Positions 1-8,333 of a DNA stretch of 64,000 nucleotides are shown here, piece by piece. The number at the start of each line of letters is the position of its first letter. Position 1 is the first letter of the stretch. The translations under genes and the position numbers were made by a program. Source of the DNA: Pseudomonas parafulva (lineage in GTDB: Bacteria > Pseudomonadota > Gammaproteobacteria > Pseudomonadales > Pseudomonadaceae); NCBI RefSeq assembly GCF_000800255.1, contig NZ_CP009747.1, forward strand, positions 2,914,001 to 2,978,000. Reading direction: 5' to 3'. Under the pieces are notes generated by a model, which ran no database searches, had not been told where the DNA came from, and saw only the letters and a list, made by a program, of their open reading frames with translations.

Positions 1-1
1 T

Positions 2-1528
2 GCCGGCGCCCTCGAAGTGCTCATGCCCAGCATCCAGCCCGCTGAACTGTGGCAGGAGTCCGGGCGCTGGGAGCAGTACGGCCCTGAGTTGCTGCGGTTG
101 AAGGACCGTCATGACCGTGAGTTCTGCGTAGGCCCGACACACGAGGAAGTGATCACCGACCTGGCGCGCAACGAGCTGTCCAGCTACAAGCAATTGCCAC
201 TGAACATGTATCAGATCCAGACCAAGTTCCGCGACGAAATCCGTCCGCGCTTCGGGCTGATGCGTGGCCGCGAGTTCATCATGAAGGACGCCTACTCCTT
301 CCATGCCGACCAGGCTTCGCTGCAGGAAACCTACGACCGCATGCACCAGGCCTACACCAACGTCTTCACCCGCCTGGGCCTGGACTTCCGGCCCGTGCAA
401 GCCGACACCGGCTCCATTGGCGGTAGCTACTCCCACGAATTCCACGTCCTGGCCTCTTCCGGCGAGGACGATGTGATCTTCAGCGACAGCTCCGACTACG
501 CTGCCAACATCGAGAAAGCCGAAGCGATTCCGCGCGAAACCGTGCGCCCGGCGCCCACCGAAGAACTGCGCCTGGTCGATACGCCCAACGCCAAGACCAT
601 CGCGCAATTGGTGGAGAGCTTTGGCCTGCCGATCGAGAAGACCGTCAAGACCTTGATCGTGCGCGGCAGCGAGGAAGGCAAGCTGGTTGCCCTGGTGGTA
701 CGCGGCGATCATGAGCTCAACGAAATCAAGGCTGCCAAGCTCGAACAGGTCGCCGACCCACTGGTCATGGCCAGCGACGCGGAACTGCGCGACGCCATCG
801 GCGCTGGCGCCGGCTCGCTGGGCCCGCTGAACCTGCCACTGGAATGCGTCATCGACCGCTCGGTCGCGTTGATGAGCGACTTCGGCATCGGCGCCAACAT
901 CGACGATAAACACTACTTTGGCGTGAACTGGGAGCGCGATCTGCCGGTGCCACAGGTGGCCGACCTGCGTAATGTGGTCGAAGGCGACCCGAGCCCGGAT
1001 GGCCAAGGCACGCTGGTGATCAAGCGCGGTATCGAGGTGGGGCACATCTTCCAGCTCGGCACCAAGTACAGCGAAGCGCTGAAGTGCCAGGTACTGGGCG
1101 AAAACGGCAAGCCCGTAGTGCTTTCCATGGGCTGCTATGGCATCGGTGTCTCTCGCGTGGTTGCTGCGGCCATCGAGCAGAGCCACGACGACAAGGGCAT
1201 CATCTGGAATGACGCCCTGGCGCCGTTCCAGATCGCCCTGGTACCCCTGCGGTACGAAACCGACGCCGTACGCGAAGCCACCGACAAACTGTATGCCGAG
1301 CTGACGGCGGCCGGCTTCGAGGTGCTGTTGGACGACCGCGACAAGAAGACCAGCCCCGGCATCAAGTTCGCCGACATGGAACTGATCGGCATCCCACATC
1401 GCATCGTCGTCAGCGACCGAGGCTTGGCCGACGGCAACCTGGAGTACAAGCACCGTACCGAGCAGGACGCACAACCGCTGCCACTGAACGAAGTGCTGAC
1501 CTTCCTGCAGGCCCGCATCCGCCGCTGA
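2..1528 (+). CDS. proS: Prolyl-tRNA synthetase (5'-truncated by window edge)
   Basis: This is the C-terminal 508 residues of a class II prolyl-tRNA synthetase, which charges tRNA-Pro in the cytoplasm. The reading frame is open through the window start, and the family is usually about 570 residues, so roughly 60 N-terminal residues lie outside. Class II motif 2 is visible as [18 protein letters not shown] followed by IMKDAYSFH, and motif 3 as [10 protein letters not shown]. Between them lies the long YbaK-like editing insertion typical of bacterial ProRS, which clears mischarged Ala. The end ([20 protein letters not shown]) is the anticodon-binding domain. A lipoprotein gene follows after about 20 bases on the same strand and may be co-transcribed. 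A start codon inside the window (GTG at 17 or ATG at 23) would remove conserved sequence and is not the true start. Confidence 0.97.
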   Translation, partial: AGALEVLMPSIQPAELWQESGRWEQYGPELLRLKDRHDREFCVGPTHEEVITDLARNELSSYKQLPLNMYQIQTKFRDEIRPRFGLMRGREFIMKDAYSFHADQASLQETYDRMHQAYTNVFTRLGLDFRPVQADTGSIGGSYSHEFHVLASSGEDDVIFSDSSDYAANIEKAEAIPRETVRPAPTEELRLVDTPNAKTIAQLVESFGLPIEKTVKTLIVRGSEEGKLVALVVRGDHELNEIKAAKLEQVADPLVMASDAELRDAIGAGAGSLGPLNLPLECVIDRSVALMSDFGIGANIDDKHYFGVNWERDLPVPQVADLRNVVEGDPSPDGQGTLVIKRGIEVGHIFQLGTKYSEALKCQVLGENGKPVVLSMGCYGIGVSRVVAAAIEQSHDDKGIIWNDALAPFQIALVPLRYETDAVREATDKLYAELTAAGFEVLLDDRDKKTSPGIKFADMELIGIPHRIVVSDRGLADGNLEYKHRTEQDAQPLPLNEVLTFLQARIRR

Positions 1529-1548
1529 CCCATACTGCACGAGTGACC

Positions 1549-2502
1549 ATGTCCAAGCGAAGTACCTTTACCCTGGGGGGCGCCGCACTCTGCGGCGCCC
1601 TGTTCCTCAGCGGCTGCGCCAACCAGATGTCCCAGCGCAGCGAACACGAGGAGCGTGTCGAGCGCAAACTGCTCGAACACAGTCTGCAGATCGATGTCGG
1701 CGAGCCCAAGGTCATGGAGCTGCCGCAACGACGCGTGCGCGTCAACGAGCAGCGGCGCTTCGAAGTCACCGAGTTCGAGGTCACTCGCCGCTACGACCGC
1801 TACACGCCCTACCAACCCTGGCGGGAGATCTACGAGATTCCGCTGGGCGCGGTGGCCGTGGTGGCCGGCATCGGTGCCAATGTGGTCAACGTGCTCACCT
1901 TCGATAGCTTGCCCGAAAGCGTCACCCACGATTGGCTGAGCTATGGCCTTGCTGGGCTCAATCCGTTCATGAACGTGCAGTCCAACGGGCGCGCCCAGCA
2001 GAACCTGGCGGGCATCAGCGAAGTGCAGAAGGACCAGCGCGAGGAATTCACTCGCCTGCCATGGAACGAGCGCCTGGTCGAGGTCAAGGCCGGCAGCAAA
2101 ACCCATGAACTGACCACTGACAAGAATGGCGTACTGCGCCTGAACCTGCTCGACAGCCCGTTCGCCGAGCAGAACCTCAATCGTGTCGGCACGCTGCACC
2201 TGGCGGTCGTCGACGAGGACAGCGGTATTCGCGGCGACGCCAGCCTGCTGGTGAGCGCCGGCCTGCGCAGCAAGCTGGTGGAGGCGCGCGAGCTGATCTT
2301 CGACGATCTCGAGGACGATGACGTGGGTCAGTGGGTACACCGGGTCAAGCGCCTTTCGGAGCTGGGCCTGGAAGAGGAAGCGAGCGAGCTGGAGCAGAGT
2401 CTGATCGAACTGACCCGTAACGATCCGGAGCTGCAGCAGGAATTCCTCAAGACCCTGACCAAGGAAACGGGCCGACTGGTTGCCGATCCAGGCGAGCGAT
2501 AG
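1549..2502 (+). CDS. Putative outer-membrane or periplasmic lipoprotein of unknown function
   Basis: The product is 317 residues and starts with a lipoprotein signal peptide: Lys/Arg at 3-4, a hydrophobic stretch, then the lipobox LSGC with the acylated Cys at residue 23. The mature part is charged and has no motif I can name. A region around residues 95-125 is hydrophobic enough to be a buried or membrane-contacting segment. The C-terminal 60 residues look helical and acidic. I chose ATG 1549 over the in-frame GTG at 1543 because it places the positive N-region directly before the hydrophobic core. The gene lies 20 bases after proS, an arrangement I recall from other pseudomonads, where it is annotated only as hypothetical. 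Function is unknown. Confidence 0.8.
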   Translation: MSKRSTFTLGGAALCGALFLSGCANQMSQRSEHEERVERKLLEHSLQIDVGEPKVMELPQRRVRVNEQRRFEVTEFEVTRRYDRYTPYQPWREIYEIPLGAVAVVAGIGANVVNVLTFDSLPESVTHDWLSYGLAGLNPFMNVQSNGRAQQNLAGISEVQKDQREEFTRLPWNERLVEVKAGSKTHELTTDKNGVLRLNLLDSPFAEQNLNRVGTLHLAVVDEDSGIRGDASLLVSAGLRSKLVEARELIFDDLEDDDVGQWVHRVKRLSELGLEEEASELEQSLIELTRNDPELQQEFLKTLTKETGRLVADPGER

Positions 2503-2517
2503 CCGCCAGCACCCTGA

Positions 2518-2543
2518 AAGGGCCGCAATGCGGCCCTTCCTTT
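2518..2543. terminator. Bidirectional intrinsic terminator
   Basis: A 9-bp perfect stem (2518-2526 with 2530-2538, loop AAT) is followed by a pyrimidine-rich TTCCTTT on the + strand. It sits between the convergent lipoprotein gene and dinB and probably serves both. Confidence 0.75.
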
Positions 2544-3606
2544 ATAGCGTGGAAAATAACTCCAGCTGCTCATGGGCTCCGCGCAAGTCACGAAGTCGCA
2601 CCCCGACCCCCAGCAATCTCACCGGCTTGCCGCCGCGAGCGAACGCCTGACTGAGCAGTTGCCGGTAGCTCTCCAGATCCCTGCCCGCCCCTGCCTGCTC
2701 CAAGGTGGTCTGGCTGAAATCATGGAACTTGACCTTGACGAAGGGCTTGTCCGGCCGGTAGCTCGCATCCATCCGCGCGATCCGCTGATTCAAGGTCTCG
2801 AGCAGGTCTGGCAATTTCTCCAGACAACTGCCCAGATCCGGCAGGTCATTGTCGTAGGTGTTCTCGACGCTGACCGACTGACGTCGGCTGTCGGTCTGCA
2901 CGGCACGCTCGTCGATCCCATGGGCCAGCCCCCACAGCCGTTCGCCGAAGCTGCCGAATTCGCGCACCAGGCTCAGACGTGACCACGCGCGCAACGCTTG
3001 GCACGTATCGATGCCAAGCCGCGACAACTTGTCGGCAGTGACCTTGCCGACGCCATGCAAGCGGGCAACTGGCAACTCGGCGACGAACGCTTCGACCTGC
3101 TCCGGCCTTATCACGAACAGCCCGTTGGGCTTGCGCCAGTCGCTGGCGATCTTGGCGAGGAATTTGTTGGGCGCCACTCCGGCAGACACGGTGATGTGCA
3201 GGGTTTTCGCGACACGCCGACGGATATCTTCGGCAATGCGCGTAGCGCTGCCGGAAAACCACTGGCTGTCGGTGACATCCAGATACGCCTCATCGAGCGA
3301 CAAAGGCTCGATCTGGTCGGTGTAGTCGCGAAAGATCGTGTGAATTTCTCTGGAGGCTTCACGATAGGCCTCGAAGCGCGGCTTGACGATCAACAAGTCG
3401 GGGCACAGCTTCACGGCGTGCCCTGAGGACATCGCCGACCGTACCCCGTAGGCCCGCGCCTCATAATTGCAGGTGGCGATCACCCCGCGCTGACCCGGCT
3501 GCCCGCCCACGGCCATGGGCCGACCTGCTAGACGCGGGTCGTCACGCATCTCGATGGCCGCATAAAAGCAGTCGCAATCAATGTGGATGATCTTGCGCAG
3601 AGACAT
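2542..3606 (-). CDS. dinB: DNA polymerase IV (error-prone translesion polymerase)
   Basis: The 354-residue protein is a Y-family polymerase that extends past lesions and mismatched ends during the SOS response. It opens with IIHIDCDCFYAAIE, giving the first catalytic Asp at residue 10. The second carboxylate pair, Asp105-Glu106, lies in LSLDEAYLDV. The C-terminal little-finger domain ends with QLELF, a good match to the beta-clamp binding motif, so clamp docking is probably intact. Length is normal for the family. A LexA operator lies 16 bases upstream of the start codon, which fits DNA-damage induction. The gene converges on the lipoprotein gene and is monocistronic here. Confidence 0.97.
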   Translation of the reverse strand: MSLRKIIHIDCDCFYAAIEMRDDPRLAGRPMAVGGQPGQRGVIATCNYEARAYGVRSAMSSGHAVKLCPDLLIVKPRFEAYREASREIHTIFRDYTDQIEPLSLDEAYLDVTDSQWFSGSATRIAEDIRRRVAKTLHITVSAGVAPNKFLAKIASDWRKPNGLFVIRPEQVEAFVAELPVARLHGVGKVTADKLSRLGIDTCQALRAWSRLSLVREFGSFGERLWGLAHGIDERAVQTDSRRQSVSVENTYDNDLPDLGSCLEKLPDLLETLNQRIARMDASYRPDKPFVKVKFHDFSQTTLEQAGAGRDLESYRQLLSQAFARGGKPVRLLGVGVRLRDLRGAHEQLELFSTL

Positions 3607-3621
3607 GGATGACAGTCACCA

Positions 3622-3637
3622 CTGTAAATTCATACAG
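3622..3637 (-). promoter_or_regulatory. LexA operator (SOS box) of dinB
   Basis: The 16-base element has the form CTG-N10-CAG with an AT-rich centre (CTGTAAATTCATACAG). This matches the proteobacterial LexA consensus. It lies 15 bases upstream of the dinB start codon, a normal position for an SOS box overlapping a promoter. Confidence 0.85.
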
Positions 3638-3808
3638 ATATTACAGCATGGCTTCCATGTGCCGTCAGCCCCCGACATGCACTGTCAAACGCATCCGTGC
3701 GCACCTAGCGACACCGCTGAAACAGCATTGCCCAAGAGGCAACATCGGGCGATGCTCACCCGTACAACGCTAAGAGATTGAACAAAAAAGGTTTTTTTGA
3801 AATAAAGC

Positions 3809-3836
3809 TTGACTCCCTCAAGGATCTGCGTAGAAT
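3809..3836 (+). promoter_or_regulatory. Sigma-70 promoter of first initiator tRNA gene
   Basis: TTGACT (3809-3814) and TAGAAT (3831-3836) are separated by 16 bases and end 13 bases before the mature tRNA. The same TAGAAT and a near-identical -35 box recur before the second copy. Confidence 0.8.
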
Positions 3837-3849
3837 TCGTTTCCACAGG

Positions 3850-3926
<77 letters not shown>

Positions 3927-3937
3927 GATTCGAGAGA

Positions 3938-3968
3938 AGGCCACTGTTCACACAGTGGCCTTTTTCTT
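3938..3968 (+). terminator. Intrinsic terminator of tRNA-fMet copy 1
   Basis: GGCCACTGT (3939-3947) pairs perfectly with ACAGTGGCC (3952-3960) and is followed by TTTTTCTTTTC. Confidence 0.9.
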
Positions 3969-4008
3969 TTCTCCTGGAAAAATATTCCTTGAAATCAAAG
4001 ATTAACGC

Positions 4009-4036
4009 TTGACACCCCAGCTACATTGCGTAGAAT
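4009..4036 (+). promoter_or_regulatory. Sigma-70 promoter of second initiator tRNA gene
   Basis: A consensus TTGACA (4009-4014) and TAGAAT (4031-4036) are separated by 16 bases and lie 12 bases before the tRNA. This -35 box is stronger than that of copy 1. Confidence 0.85.
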
Positions 4037-4048
4037 GCGCACCACTGA

Positions 4049-4125
<77 letters not shown>

Positions 4126-4140
4126 TATTCGTCAGAACAG

Positions 4141-4176
4141 GCCCCGCCTATCCCAGGATAGTGCGGGGCTTGTTGC
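4141..4176 (+). terminator. Intrinsic terminator of tRNA-fMet copy 2
   Basis: GCCCCGC (4141-4147) pairs with GCGGGGC (4163-4169), and an inner TATCC/GGATA stem extends the hairpin with a small bulge. TTGTTG follows, a weaker U-tract than that of copy 1. Confidence 0.7.
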
Positions 4177-4361
4177 GTTCGGCGTTTAAAAAATTTCGCC
4201 TGCGCACGCTGTAGCCGTCTGCCACCTCAATGAACTAACTTTAACTAACCTGAAACGGATAAAGCTGCTCCACCCGGAGTACTATCTGGACACGTTTTCC
4301 AAAGGGACTTTCACTTGGCCGCACGTCTCCTCTGCCTCGCGCCCGTTGTCCGAGGTATCTC

Positions 4362-7004
4362 ATGACTTCCAGCTCTCCCGATTCCCAGGCCCCCATCACC
4401 GCCGCGCTGCCCACTGCCGCACAGCGCCTGCCGTGGCTGGAGCGACTGAGCAAATATCGCCAACCTATAGGGCTGGCAATCACGCTGCTGCTGTTCGCCA
4501 TGGCCTTGATCGCCTGCCGCCACCTGCTCAGCGAGCTGGACATCTATGCGCTGCACGACGCCATGCTCAGCGTGCCGCGCCAGGCATTGCTCGGTGCGTT
4601 CGTCGCTACAGCGGCAGGTTTCGTCATTCTGCTGGGCTACGAGTGGTCGGCGGCCCGCTATGCGGGCGTCAAGCTGCCGCCCAGGATCATGGTGCTGGGC
4701 GGCTTCAGCGCGTTCGCCATCGGCAACGCCATCGGCCTGTCCATGCTGTCAGGTGGGTCGGTGCGCTATCGGCTTTACGCAAGGCAGGGCATCGGCGCTG
4801 CCGAAGTGGCGCGGATGACCGTTTTCGCCAGCTTGTCGTTGGGTTGTGCTCTGCCACCCTTGGCTGCGCTGGCAACGCTGAGCGATCTGCAATCGGCCTC
4901 TACTGCGCTGCGGCTGTCGCCACTACTGCTAGGCAGTATTGCCACTGCGGTGCTGCTGGCGAGCGTGGTCCTGGCCATCGGCCTGTATCGTCGCCGTGCC
5001 GAAGAGCAGCCGCTGGCCGACAACCTGCTGGTCAAGCTGGGCCGTCGCACGCTGCGCCTGCCCAGCGCGCGCCTGACCGGCCTGCAACTGCTGATCACCG
5101 CACTCGACGTGGCCGCGGCTGCCACGGTGCTCTACCTGCTGCTGCCCGAGGCGCCCCCCTTCGGCGCGTTCGTCCTGGTGTACCTGTTGGCCCTAGCGGC
5201 CGGGGTACTCAGTCACGTTCCTGGCGGTGTCGGCGTGTTCGAAGCCATCCTGCTGGCAGCCTTCGCCAATCAGTTGGGTGCTGCGCCCTTGGCTGCCGCG
5301 CTGCTGCTGTATCGGCTGATCTACGTGGTACTGCCGCTGCTGGTCGCCTGCGTGCTGTTGCTGGTCAACGAGGCCCGTCGCCTGCTGTTCACGCAGCAAG
5401 CGATCAAGGCCGCCTCGGGGCTGGCCGCTCCGGTACTGGCCATCCTGGTCTTTCTCTCCGGAGTGGTACTGCTGTTCTCCGGCGTGACCCCTGAGATCGA
5501 CAGCCGCCTGGAGCACATGGGCTTTCTTATTCCGCATCGACTGATCGACGCTTCGCACTTCGGCGCCAGCCTGATCGGCGTACTGTGCCTGCTGCTGGCC
5601 CAGGGGCTGCGGCGACGCCTGTCGGCAGCCTGGCTGCTGACTACCATCCTGCTGCTGGCCGGCGCCTTGCTTTCGCTGCTCAAGGGCTTCGACTGGGAAG
5701 AGGCGTCGATGATGATCTTCACCACCGCCCTCCTTGCGCTGTTCCGCCGCTCGTTCTACCGACCCAGCCGCCTGCTCGAACTGCCCTTCTCGCCCATTTA
5801 CCTGGTGGCCAGTGCCTGCGTGGTCGGCGCCTCGGTCTGGCTGCTGCTGTTCGCCTACCAAGACGTGCCTTACAGCCACAGGCTCTGGTGGCAGTTCACC
5901 CTCGACGCCGATGCCCCGCGTGGCCTGCGCGCCGCGCTGGGCAGTGCGGTACTGCTGGTGATCGTCGCGCTGACCTGGCTGTTGCGCACTGCGCGTCCGG
6001 TCATCCACCTGCCCACTGAAGAAGAACTGCAGCGCGCCAACCGCGTCCTGCTGGCCTCCGACCAGCCCGACGGTGGTCTGGCGCTGACCGGCGACAAAGC
6101 GCTGCTGTTCCACCCCAACGACAATGCGTTTCTCATGTATGCCCGTCGCGGCCGCAGCCTGGTCGCGCTGTACGATCCGATCGGTCCGGCCCAGGAGCGC
6201 GCCGAGATGATCTGGCAGTTCCGCGACCTGTGCGACCTGCACCATGCTCGCCCCGTGTTCTACCAGGTCCGCGCCGAGAACCTGCCGTTCTACATGGACA
6301 TCGGCCTGACCGCGATCAAGCTCGGCGAGGAGGCGCGGGTCGACCTGCGCCGCTTCGACCTGGAAGCCAAGGGCAAGGAGATGAAGGACCTGCGCTACAC
6401 CTGGAACCGAGGCGGACGCGACGGCCTCACTCTGGAAGTCCACGAGCCGGGCCTGGCACCTCTCGAGGAACTGCGGGAAATCTCCAATGCCTGGCTGGCC
6501 GGCAAGAACGTACGCGAAAAAGGCTTCTCCCTCGGCCGCTTCAGCCCGGAGTACCTCAAGCACTTCCGTATCGCCCTGATCCGCTTCCAAGGCCGCCCGG
6601 TGGCGTTCGCCAACCTGCTGGAAACCCACAGCAACGAGTTGGCCAGCCTGGACCTGATGCGCGCCCATCCTGAAGCGCCGAAGCTGACCATGGAATTCAT
6701 GATGCTCGGCCTGATCCTGCATTACAAAAGCCACGACTACGCCCGCTTCAGCCTGGGCATGGTGCCGCTGTCTGGTCTGCAACCACGCCGCGGCGCCCCC
6801 CTGACCCAACGCCTGGGGTCGATGGTGTTCCAGCGCGGCGAGCAGTTGTACAACTTCCAGGGGCTACGGCGCTTCAAGGACAAGTTCCAGCCGGACTGGG
6901 AACCTCGTTACATGGCAGTGCCTGCCGGGCTTGATCCCCTGGTCGCACTGGCCGATACCGCCGCCCTGATTGCTGGCGGCCTGACTGGATTGGTGAAACG
7001 CTGA
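4362..7004 (+). CDS. mprF: MprF: aminoacyl-phosphatidylglycerol synthase and flippase
   Basis: The 880-residue inner-membrane protein transfers an amino acid from aminoacyl-tRNA to phosphatidylglycerol, lowering the negative charge of the membrane and raising resistance to cationic peptides and acid. Residues from about 35 to 540 contain many hydrophobic helices, including the conserved NAIGLSMLSGGSVRYRLY region of the flippase/UPF0104 half. The soluble C-terminal half (about 550-870) is the GNAT-like transferase, starting near GLALTGDKALLFHPNDN. Length is normal. A GAGG ribosome-binding site lies 8 bases before the ATG. Its stop codon overlaps the start of the next gene by one base (TGATG), so the two are translationally coupled. 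By analogy with the P. aeruginosa PA0920-PA0919 pair, alanine is the likelier substrate, but sequence alone does not settle Ala versus Lys. Confidence 0.93.
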   Translation: MTSSSPDSQAPITAALPTAAQRLPWLERLSKYRQPIGLAITLLLFAMALIACRHLLSELDIYALHDAMLSVPRQALLGAFVATAAGFVILLGYEWSAARYAGVKLPPRIMVLGGFSAFAIGNAIGLSMLSGGSVRYRLYARQGIGAAEVARMTVFASLSLGCALPPLAALATLSDLQSASTALRLSPLLLGSIATAVLLASVVLAIGLYRRRAEEQPLADNLLVKLGRRTLRLPSARLTGLQLLITALDVAAAATVLYLLLPEAPPFGAFVLVYLLALAAGVLSHVPGGVGVFEAILLAAFANQLGAAPLAAALLLYRLIYVVLPLLVACVLLLVNEARRLLFTQQAIKAASGLAAPVLAILVFLSGVVLLFSGVTPEIDSRLEHMGFLIPHRLIDASHFGASLIGVLCLLLAQGLRRRLSAAWLLTTILLLAGALLSLLKGFDWEEASMMIFTTALLALFRRSFYRPSRLLELPFSPIYLVASACVVGASVWLLLFAYQDVPYSHRLWWQFTLDADAPRGLRAALGSAVLLVIVALTWLLRTARPVIHLPTEEELQRANRVLLASDQPDGGLALTGDKALLFHPNDNAFLMYARRGRSLVALYDPIGPAQERAEMIWQFRDLCDLHHARPVFYQVRAENLPFYMDIGLTAIKLGEEARVDLRRFDLEAKGKEMKDLRYTWNRGGRDGLTLEVHEPGLAPLEELREISNAWLAGKNVREKGFSLGRFSPEYLKHFRIALIRFQGRPVAFANLLETHSNELASLDLMRAHPEAPKLTMEFMMLGLILHYKSHDYARFSLGMVPLSGLQPRRGAPLTQRLGSMVFQRGEQLYNFQGLRRFKDKFQPDWEPRYMAVPAGLDPLVALADTAALIAGGLTGLVKR

Positions 7005-8296
7005 TGATCCGACGTTACTGGCTGTACCTGCTGATCCCCGTGCTGCTGGCCGCATTGGCCGGCGGCGTGGCCTTCTGGATGTGGACTCGCCCTGCGCCCG
7101 AAGCCCGAATCGAACACCTCACCCTGGACGATGGCAGCAACCTGACCCGCGTCACGCCCGGCGTGCGTGCCAAGAGCCTGGTGGCCGTCGGCGTGCCGCA
7201 CGATCAGGCACTGACCGACAAGCAACTGCTCGACCTCAGCCAAGCCGGCGAAGCGCAGCTGGTGCAGGTGATCCTGCCGACTGGCGACTGCGGCAAACAG
7301 CAAGTGGCGCTGGACCAGGCCATGGCCAAGCTGTCCGGGAAACCGACCCTCGTCGCCGGCATCGGTCCAGGCGCCTCCCAAGCGTGGCGCTGGCTCGCCG
7401 CGCAACGCGACGACAAGGCGCGCGCCATCTCGGTGGACTTCAATCTCGAACAGCCTGGCTGCCAGGTGGCGATGCCCAAGACGGCTGCGCACGGTCACTG
7501 GAACGTGGCCTGGAACGACAATCCGGATGACGCCAGCGCCGCCTTCGTGCGTGATCAGCCCAATGCCGAGACCAGCATCAGCGACTACGATATTCACTTG
7601 CCGCAAGTGCTCAAGGCCCAACTGACGCAGGCCTTGGTAGGCCGCGACGGCAATGCACTGGCCATTCCCGTGGTCGAGGTGCCGGCCGGACAAACCACGG
7701 ACACCGTCACCCTGTTCCTCTCCGGCGACGGCGGCTGGCGCGACCTGGACCGCGATGTCGCCGGCGAGATGGCCAAGCTGGGCTATCCGGTGGTTGGTAT
7801 CGATACGCTGCGTTACTACTGGCAGCACAAAACCCCTGAGCAGAGCGCCGCCGACCTGTCGGAACTGATGCAGCACTACCGCCAGAAATGGGGCACCAAG
7901 CGCTTCGTGCTGACCGGCTACTCGTTCGGTGCCGACGTGCTGCCGGCCATCTACAATCGCCTGCCTGAAGCCGATCAGAAACGTATCGACGCCGTCATCC
8001 TGCTGGCCTTCGCCCGCAGCGGTAGCTTCGAGATCGAAGTCGAAGGCTGGCTCGGCAAGGAAGGTCAGGAGGCGCCGACCGGCCCGGACATGGCCAAGTT
8101 GCCGGCCGCCAAGGTGGTGTGCATCTACGGCGAGGAAGAGACCGACGAAAGCGGCTGCACCGACAAGACCGCGGTGGGCGAGCGTCTGAAACTGCCAGGC
8201 GGCCACCATTTCGACGAGAACTACCCGGCGTTGGCCAAACGCCTGATCGGTGAGATCGAGACCCGCCAGGGCAAATCGAACGTCGCCGAGCAGTAA
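7004..8296 (+). CDS. AcvB/VirJ-family serine hydrolase, probable aminoacyl-phosphatidylglycerol hydrolase
   Basis: The 430-residue protein has an N-terminal signal anchor (hydrophobic residues 7-27) and a periplasmic body. The C-terminal VirJ domain is an alpha/beta hydrolase: an oxyanion-region motif LFLSGDGGW (237-245), the nucleophile elbow GYSFG with Ser307, and a terminal catalytic His in PGGHHF (401 or 402). The PA0919 protein of P. aeruginosa and AtvA/AcvB of rhizobia, which have this architecture, cleave aminoacyl-phosphatidylglycerol. Here too the gene directly follows and overlaps mprF, so synthesis and turnover of the modified lipid are likely made from one mRNA. The assignment of substrate is inference from context and family. 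Confidence 0.85.
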   Translation: MIRRYWLYLLIPVLLAALAGGVAFWMWTRPAPEARIEHLTLDDGSNLTRVTPGVRAKSLVAVGVPHDQALTDKQLLDLSQAGEAQLVQVILPTGDCGKQQVALDQAMAKLSGKPTLVAGIGPGASQAWRWLAAQRDDKARAISVDFNLEQPGCQVAMPKTAAHGHWNVAWNDNPDDASAAFVRDQPNAETSISDYDIHLPQVLKAQLTQALVGRDGNALAIPVVEVPAGQTTDTVTLFLSGDGGWRDLDRDVAGEMAKLGYPVVGIDTLRYYWQHKTPEQSAADLSELMQHYRQKWGTKRFVLTGYSFGADVLPAIYNRLPEADQKRIDAVILLAFARSGSFEIEVEGWLGKEGQEAPTGPDMAKLPAAKVVCIYGEEETDESGCTDKTAVGERLKLPGGHHFDENYPALAKRLIGEIETRQGKSNVAEQ

Positions 8297-8297
8297 C

Positions 8298-8328
8298 AGC
8301 ACAAGGGCCGCATCGCGGCCCTTGTGGT
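8298..8328. terminator. Bidirectional terminator between mprF operon and kup
   Basis: ACAAGGGCCGC and GCGGCCCTTGT form an 11-bp perfect stem around an ATC loop (8301-8325). It lies between converging genes. The flanking T or A runs are short, so efficiency is uncertain. Confidence 0.7.
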
Positions 8329-8333
8329 TTCAG

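Noticed and set aside
4346..5494. A 382-codon frame inside mprF in another phase
   Set aside because: Arg/Ala-rich shadow of the membrane half of mprF. The mprF frame has strong membrane-helix and family evidence.
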